A program made the position numbers and the translations under genes. The notes under the pieces are model-generated. The model was given only the letters and a program-made list of their open reading frames with translations, ran no database searches and had not been told where the DNA came from. 31,152 nucleotides of DNA from JAZNQL01 sp045531205 (lineage in GTDB: Bacteria; Bacillota; Clostridia; UMGS1883; UMGS1540): assembly GCA_045531205.1 (NCBI GenBank), contig JAZSDN010000062.1, positions 1 to 31,152 on the forward strand. The letters run 5' to 3'. Below, piece after piece: positions 29,381 to 31,152 of the stretch (its first letter is position 1; the number at the start of each line of letters is the position of its first letter).

Positions 29381-30520
29381 ATGAGAGTAACAATAGCAAT
29401 AGATTCATTTAAAGGCAGCCTTACCACGTTTGAAGCGGGTAAAGCAGCAGAAGAAGGTATAAAAAAAGCCTGTAAAAATGCAGAGGTAAATGTGTTACCT
29501 ATTGCAGATGGCGGGGAAGGAACAACAAATGCAATAGTAGCCGCAACAGGAGGGAATTTAATTCGTGTTACGGTTTGTGACCCGCTTGGAAGACCTGTAG
29601 AGGCAGAATACGGAATCATACCTAAAACAAAAACAGCAATAATAGAGATGTCGGCAGCGGCAGGAATAACTCTGGTTTGTGAAAAAGAACGAAATCCGCT
29701 CAATACCACAACCTTCGGGGTAGGACAAATGATTTTGGATGCCATTTCAAAGGGCTGCAGAAAATTCATAATAGGCATAGGCGGAAGTGCAACAAACGAT
29801 GGCGGAATAGGTATGCTTTCGGCACTTGGCTTTGAGTTTTTGGATAAAAACGGAGAAAAAGTACCTTTGGGTGCAAAAGGATTAAAAGAAATTGCCAAAA
29901 TAAAGACAGATAATGCAGAGCCTGCGCTTTTTGAATGTGAATTTTGTGTTGCCTGCGATGTGAAAAATGTTCTTTGTGGCGAAAATGGTTGCAGTGCAGT
30001 TTACGGGCCTCAAAAAGGTGCAACAGAACAAATGATAAAGGATATGGACTTATGGCTTGAAAATTATGCAGCCTTAACTGAAATAATAATTCCTTGTGCA
30101 GATAAAAACGCAGAAGGAAGCGGAGCAGCAGGAGGACTTGGCTTTGCCTTTTTGACATACCTCAAGGCGAAGCTTGAATCAGGGATTGATTTGGTAATAA
30201 AAGAAACGGGACTTGAAGAATACATAAAAGACTCTGACCTTGTCGTTACAGGGGAAGGAAGACTTGACGGTCAGTCATATATGGGAAAGGTCCCCGTAGG
30301 AGTTGCAAAACTCGCAAAAAAATATAATAAGCCCGTAATAGCATTTTCGGGATGTGTTACGTCCGATGCAGTTATCTGTAACGAGCATGGTATTGACGCT
30401 TTTTTTCCTATATTAAGAACACCATGCACTTTGCAGGAAGCGATGGATTCTTCGAATGCATATAAAAACCTAACAGAAACAGCACATCAGGTTTTTAACC
30501 TTGTAAGTAAATTAAAATAA
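29381..30520 (+). CDS. Glycerate kinase (GarK/GlxK family)
   Basis: A 379-residue type-1 glycerate kinase. It opens with the family signature TIAIDSFKGSLTTFEAG and continues with VLPIADGGEGTTNAIVAATG, TAIIEMSAAAGI, NTTTFGVGQMI, FIIGIGGSATNDGGIGML and DLVVTGEGRLDGQSYMGKVP. It phosphorylates D-glycerate, usually to 2-phosphoglycerate, at the end of glucarate/galactarate or glyoxylate-derived pathways. With uxaC in the same window the host can use sugar acids, though the genes are 9 kb apart. AAAGGAT precedes the ATG. Confidence 0.95.
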   Translation: MRVTIAIDSFKGSLTTFEAGKAAEEGIKKACKNAEVNVLPIADGGEGTTNAIVAATGGNLIRVTVCDPLGRPVEAEYGIIPKTKTAIIEMSAAAGITLVCEKERNPLNTTTFGVGQMILDAISKGCRKFIIGIGGSATNDGGIGMLSALGFEFLDKNGEKVPLGAKGLKEIAKIKTDNAEPALFECEFCVACDVKNVLCGENGCSAVYGPQKGATEQMIKDMDLWLENYAALTEIIIPCADKNAEGSGAAGGLGFAFLTYLKAKLESGIDLVIKETGLEEYIKDSDLVVTGEGRLDGQSYMGKVPVGVAKLAKKYNKPVIAFSGCVTSDAVICNEHGIDAFFPILRTPCTLQEAMDSSNAYKNLTETAHQVFNLVSKLK

Positions 30521-30557
30521 GCAAAAAAAAGATACCTTCAAGGTATCTTTTTTTGCT
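30521..30557. terminator. Bidirectional terminator after glycerate kinase
   Basis: A near-perfect stem of up to 16 bp (core AAAGATACC / GGTATCTTT, 30528-30550) flanked by an A-run and T-run. It ends glycerate kinase on the plus strand and would end a minus-strand transcript from the promoter at 30634-30662. Confidence 0.88.
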
Positions 30558-30627
30558 TTTAAGTTATAATAAAAGTAATATTTTAATTATCCCTTAATAA
30601 ATAGGATGACATTCTGTGAATGTCATC
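30522..30627 (-). ncRNA. Candidate small RNA between glycerate kinase and XRE gene
   Basis: The minus-strand promoter at 30662-30634 predicts a start near 30627. The transcript would begin with a 10-bp hairpin (GGATGACATT/AATGTCATCC), continue through about 50 AU-rich, weakly structured bases and end at the terminator hairpin at 30557-30521. That gives about 105 nt. I see no start codon behind a ribosome binding site in it. The architecture is that of a trans-acting or antisense small RNA. It is inferred from promoter and terminator geometry only. Confidence 0.4.
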
Positions 30628-30636
30628 CTATTTATT
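30596..30636. repeat. 18-bp perfect inverted repeat
   Basis: Bases 30596-30613 pair perfectly with 30619-30636 around a 5-nt loop (CTGTG). The plus strand has no following U-run, so it is not a plus-strand terminator. The minus-strand -10 box overlaps its distal arm. Confidence 0.8.
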
Positions 30637-30662
30637 ATAACATGATATTATAATTTTGTCAA
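30634..30662 (-). promoter_or_regulatory. Consensus minus-strand promoter facing away from the XRE gene
   Basis: On the minus strand TTGACA (30662-30657) and TATAAT (30639-30634) with exactly 17-bp spacing. No protein-coding gene lies downstream on that strand before the glycerate kinase terminator. Confidence 0.6.
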
Positions 30663-30689
30663 GTACTAAATGTCAAAAAGAGGGATATT

Positions 30690-30935
30690 ATGTTTAAAAA
30701 CAAATCAAAAACAGGGAAAAACAATATTTGCGGCGAAAAAATTTATCTATTAAGAAAACAGCATGTACCAAAAATGTCACAACGTATACTTGCCGAGAGA
30801 TTACAGGTTGAAGGTATTGATGTAGACAAAAATGCCATTCAACGAATTGAAAGCGGCGAGAGGTTTGTAACCGATATAGAACTTAAAGTTCTTGCAGAAA
30901 TTTTTGCAGTTTCAAGTGATGAGCTTATAAAGTAA
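30690..30935 (+). CDS. XRE-family helix-turn-helix regulator
   Basis: An 81-residue DNA-binding protein. After a basic N-terminus, residues about 17-80 form a Cro/C1-type helix-turn-helix: IYLLRKQHVPKMSQRILAER, an insert LQVEGIDVDKN, AIQRIESGERFV and TDIELKVLAEIFAVSSDELI. The insert between helices 2 and 3 (EGIDVDKN) is typical of the phage/ICE-like HTH_XRE subgroup. AGAGGGA precedes the ATG. The repeated TGTCAA at 30657-30662 and 30672-30677 just upstream could be operator half-sites (inference). No partner toxin or phage gene is adjacent. Confidence 0.87.
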   Translation: MFKNKSKTGKNNICGEKIYLLRKQHVPKMSQRILAERLQVEGIDVDKNAIQRIESGERFVTDIELKVLAEIFAVSSDELIK

Positions 30936-30951
30936 ATAATTTTTAAGCCGT

Positions 30952-30997
30952 AAAAGCAGTTGTGAAAAATCAAATTTTTTACAGCTGCTTTTTTTGT
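30952..30997 (+). terminator. Terminator of the XRE gene
   Basis: AAAAGCAGTTGTGAAAAAT pairs (with one G-U) with the AAATTTTTTACAGCTGCTTTT segment, followed by a T-run. Confidence 0.85.
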
Positions 30998-31009
30998 TTT
31001 TTTGCGATC

Positions 31010-31038
31010 TAGACTTTTTTTACATCCCCTGGTACAAT
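31010..31038 (+). promoter_or_regulatory. Candidate promoter upstream of the leader hairpin
   Basis: TAGACT at 31010-31015 and TACAAT at 31033-31038 with 17-bp spacing, directly before the hairpin at 31041. Confidence 0.45.
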
Positions 31039-31040
31039 AA

Positions 31041-31093
31041 AAGTGTAAGTAAATTAACTATTGATGTAGTTGATTGCTTGCACTTATTTTTTT
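31041..31093 (+). terminator. Leader hairpin with U-run: candidate attenuator
   Basis: Bases 31041-31060 pair with 31067-31085 around a 6-nt loop, giving about 19 pairs with one bulge and three G-U wobbles, followed by T7 at 31087-31093. It lies between the promoter at 31010 and the ORF at 31104. It could be an attenuator or the terminator of a very short RNA. Confidence 0.5.
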
Positions 31094-31098
31094 ATAAT
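31070..31098 (+). promoter_or_regulatory. Candidate second promoter inside the leader hairpin
   Basis: TTGATT at 31070-31075 and TATAAT at 31093-31098 with 17-bp spacing, the -35 lying in the 3' arm of the hairpin. Its transcript would start at about 31105, at or just after the ATG. Confidence 0.35.
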
Positions 31099-31103
31099 AA
31101 GAG

Positions 31104-31152
31104 ATGAAATGGTCTGACGTACAGCCCCTTGGATTTCGCATCCGCGATAAAG
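31104..31152 (+). CDS. Start of an ORF cut by the window end
   Basis: An ATG at 31104 opens 16 codons (MKWSDVQPLGFRIRDK) without a stop to the window edge. Base composition rises in GC relative to the flanking spacer, as at the start of a coding region. The ribosome binding site is weak (AAGAG directly before the ATG). I do not recognise the protein. Confidence 0.4.
   Translation, partial: MKWSDVQPLGFRIRDK

Noticed and set aside
24312..30935. Toxin-antitoxin system around the RHH-like protein or the XRE protein
   Set aside because: Neither small DNA-binding protein has an adjacent ORF resembling a toxin, and both are bounded by terminators.

Overview
The window is AT-rich chromosomal DNA from an anaerobic, endospore-forming member of the Bacillota, most likely class Clostridia. 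The evidence is the set of sporulation genes (yabP, yabQ, cwlD, spoVAE), the yabP-yabQ-divIC-yabR order followed by a tRNA as in Bacillus, a ribosomal protein L19 leader RNA, strong AAGGAGG-type ribosome binding sites, frequent TTG and GTG starts, and a GGGtGRT/NifU-like gene pair typical of strict anaerobes. I cannot name the genus from this sequence.

Layout. 1-139: left end of an IS3-family element entering from the window edge on the minus strand. 284-3306: a secreted stalk-domain protein, an HPr/Crh-like protein, the yabP-yabQ-divIC-yabR sporulation/division cluster and tRNA-Arg(CCT). 3307-3690: tRNA terminator followed by a 251-bp element built of many small hairpins. 3742-6758: DeoR-type regulator, OPA-type MFS transporter and an AraC-type regulator. 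6815-8908: GtrA-like membrane protein, radical SAM protein (TIGR01212 type) and YlmH. 8975-11861: metallo-beta-lactamase-fold enzyme, then rplS-lepB-rbgA. 11982-15832 (minus): HU, an ABC half-transporter, a YaaL-like small protein, cwlD and a membrane protein. 15966-18957: alaS and a HIT protein. 19099-22076 (minus): rpsT, uxaC and dprA. 22166-23959: M23 peptidase, ung and a lone spoVAE behind a consensus sigma-G promoter. 24046-24485: two small proteins. 24544-27971 (minus): GGGtGRT protein, NifU-like scaffold, aminotransferase and Lrp regulator. 28121-28567: five tRNAs (Gly, Arg, His, Gln, Lys) and a terminator. 28775-30520: an unknown membrane protein and glycerate kinase. 30521-31152: a candidate minus-strand small RNA, an XRE regulator, and a hairpin leader running into an ORF cut by the window end.

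Most of the window is housekeeping and sporulation. The points most worth following are: (i) two tRNA loci 25 kb apart that share an identical 39-nt terminator, each followed at exactly the same base by a different hairpin-mosaic element; (ii) the NifU-like/GGGtGRT operon, a conserved pair of unknown function; (iii) a candidate ~105-nt RNA on the minus strand between glycerate kinase and the XRE gene; (iv) the leader hairpin with U-run at 31041-31093; (v) a terminator hairpin that contains the cwlD ribosome binding site and start; (vi) a Crh-like protein that lacks the phosphorylatable histidine. I did not find a defence system, CRISPR array, prophage or biosynthetic cluster.
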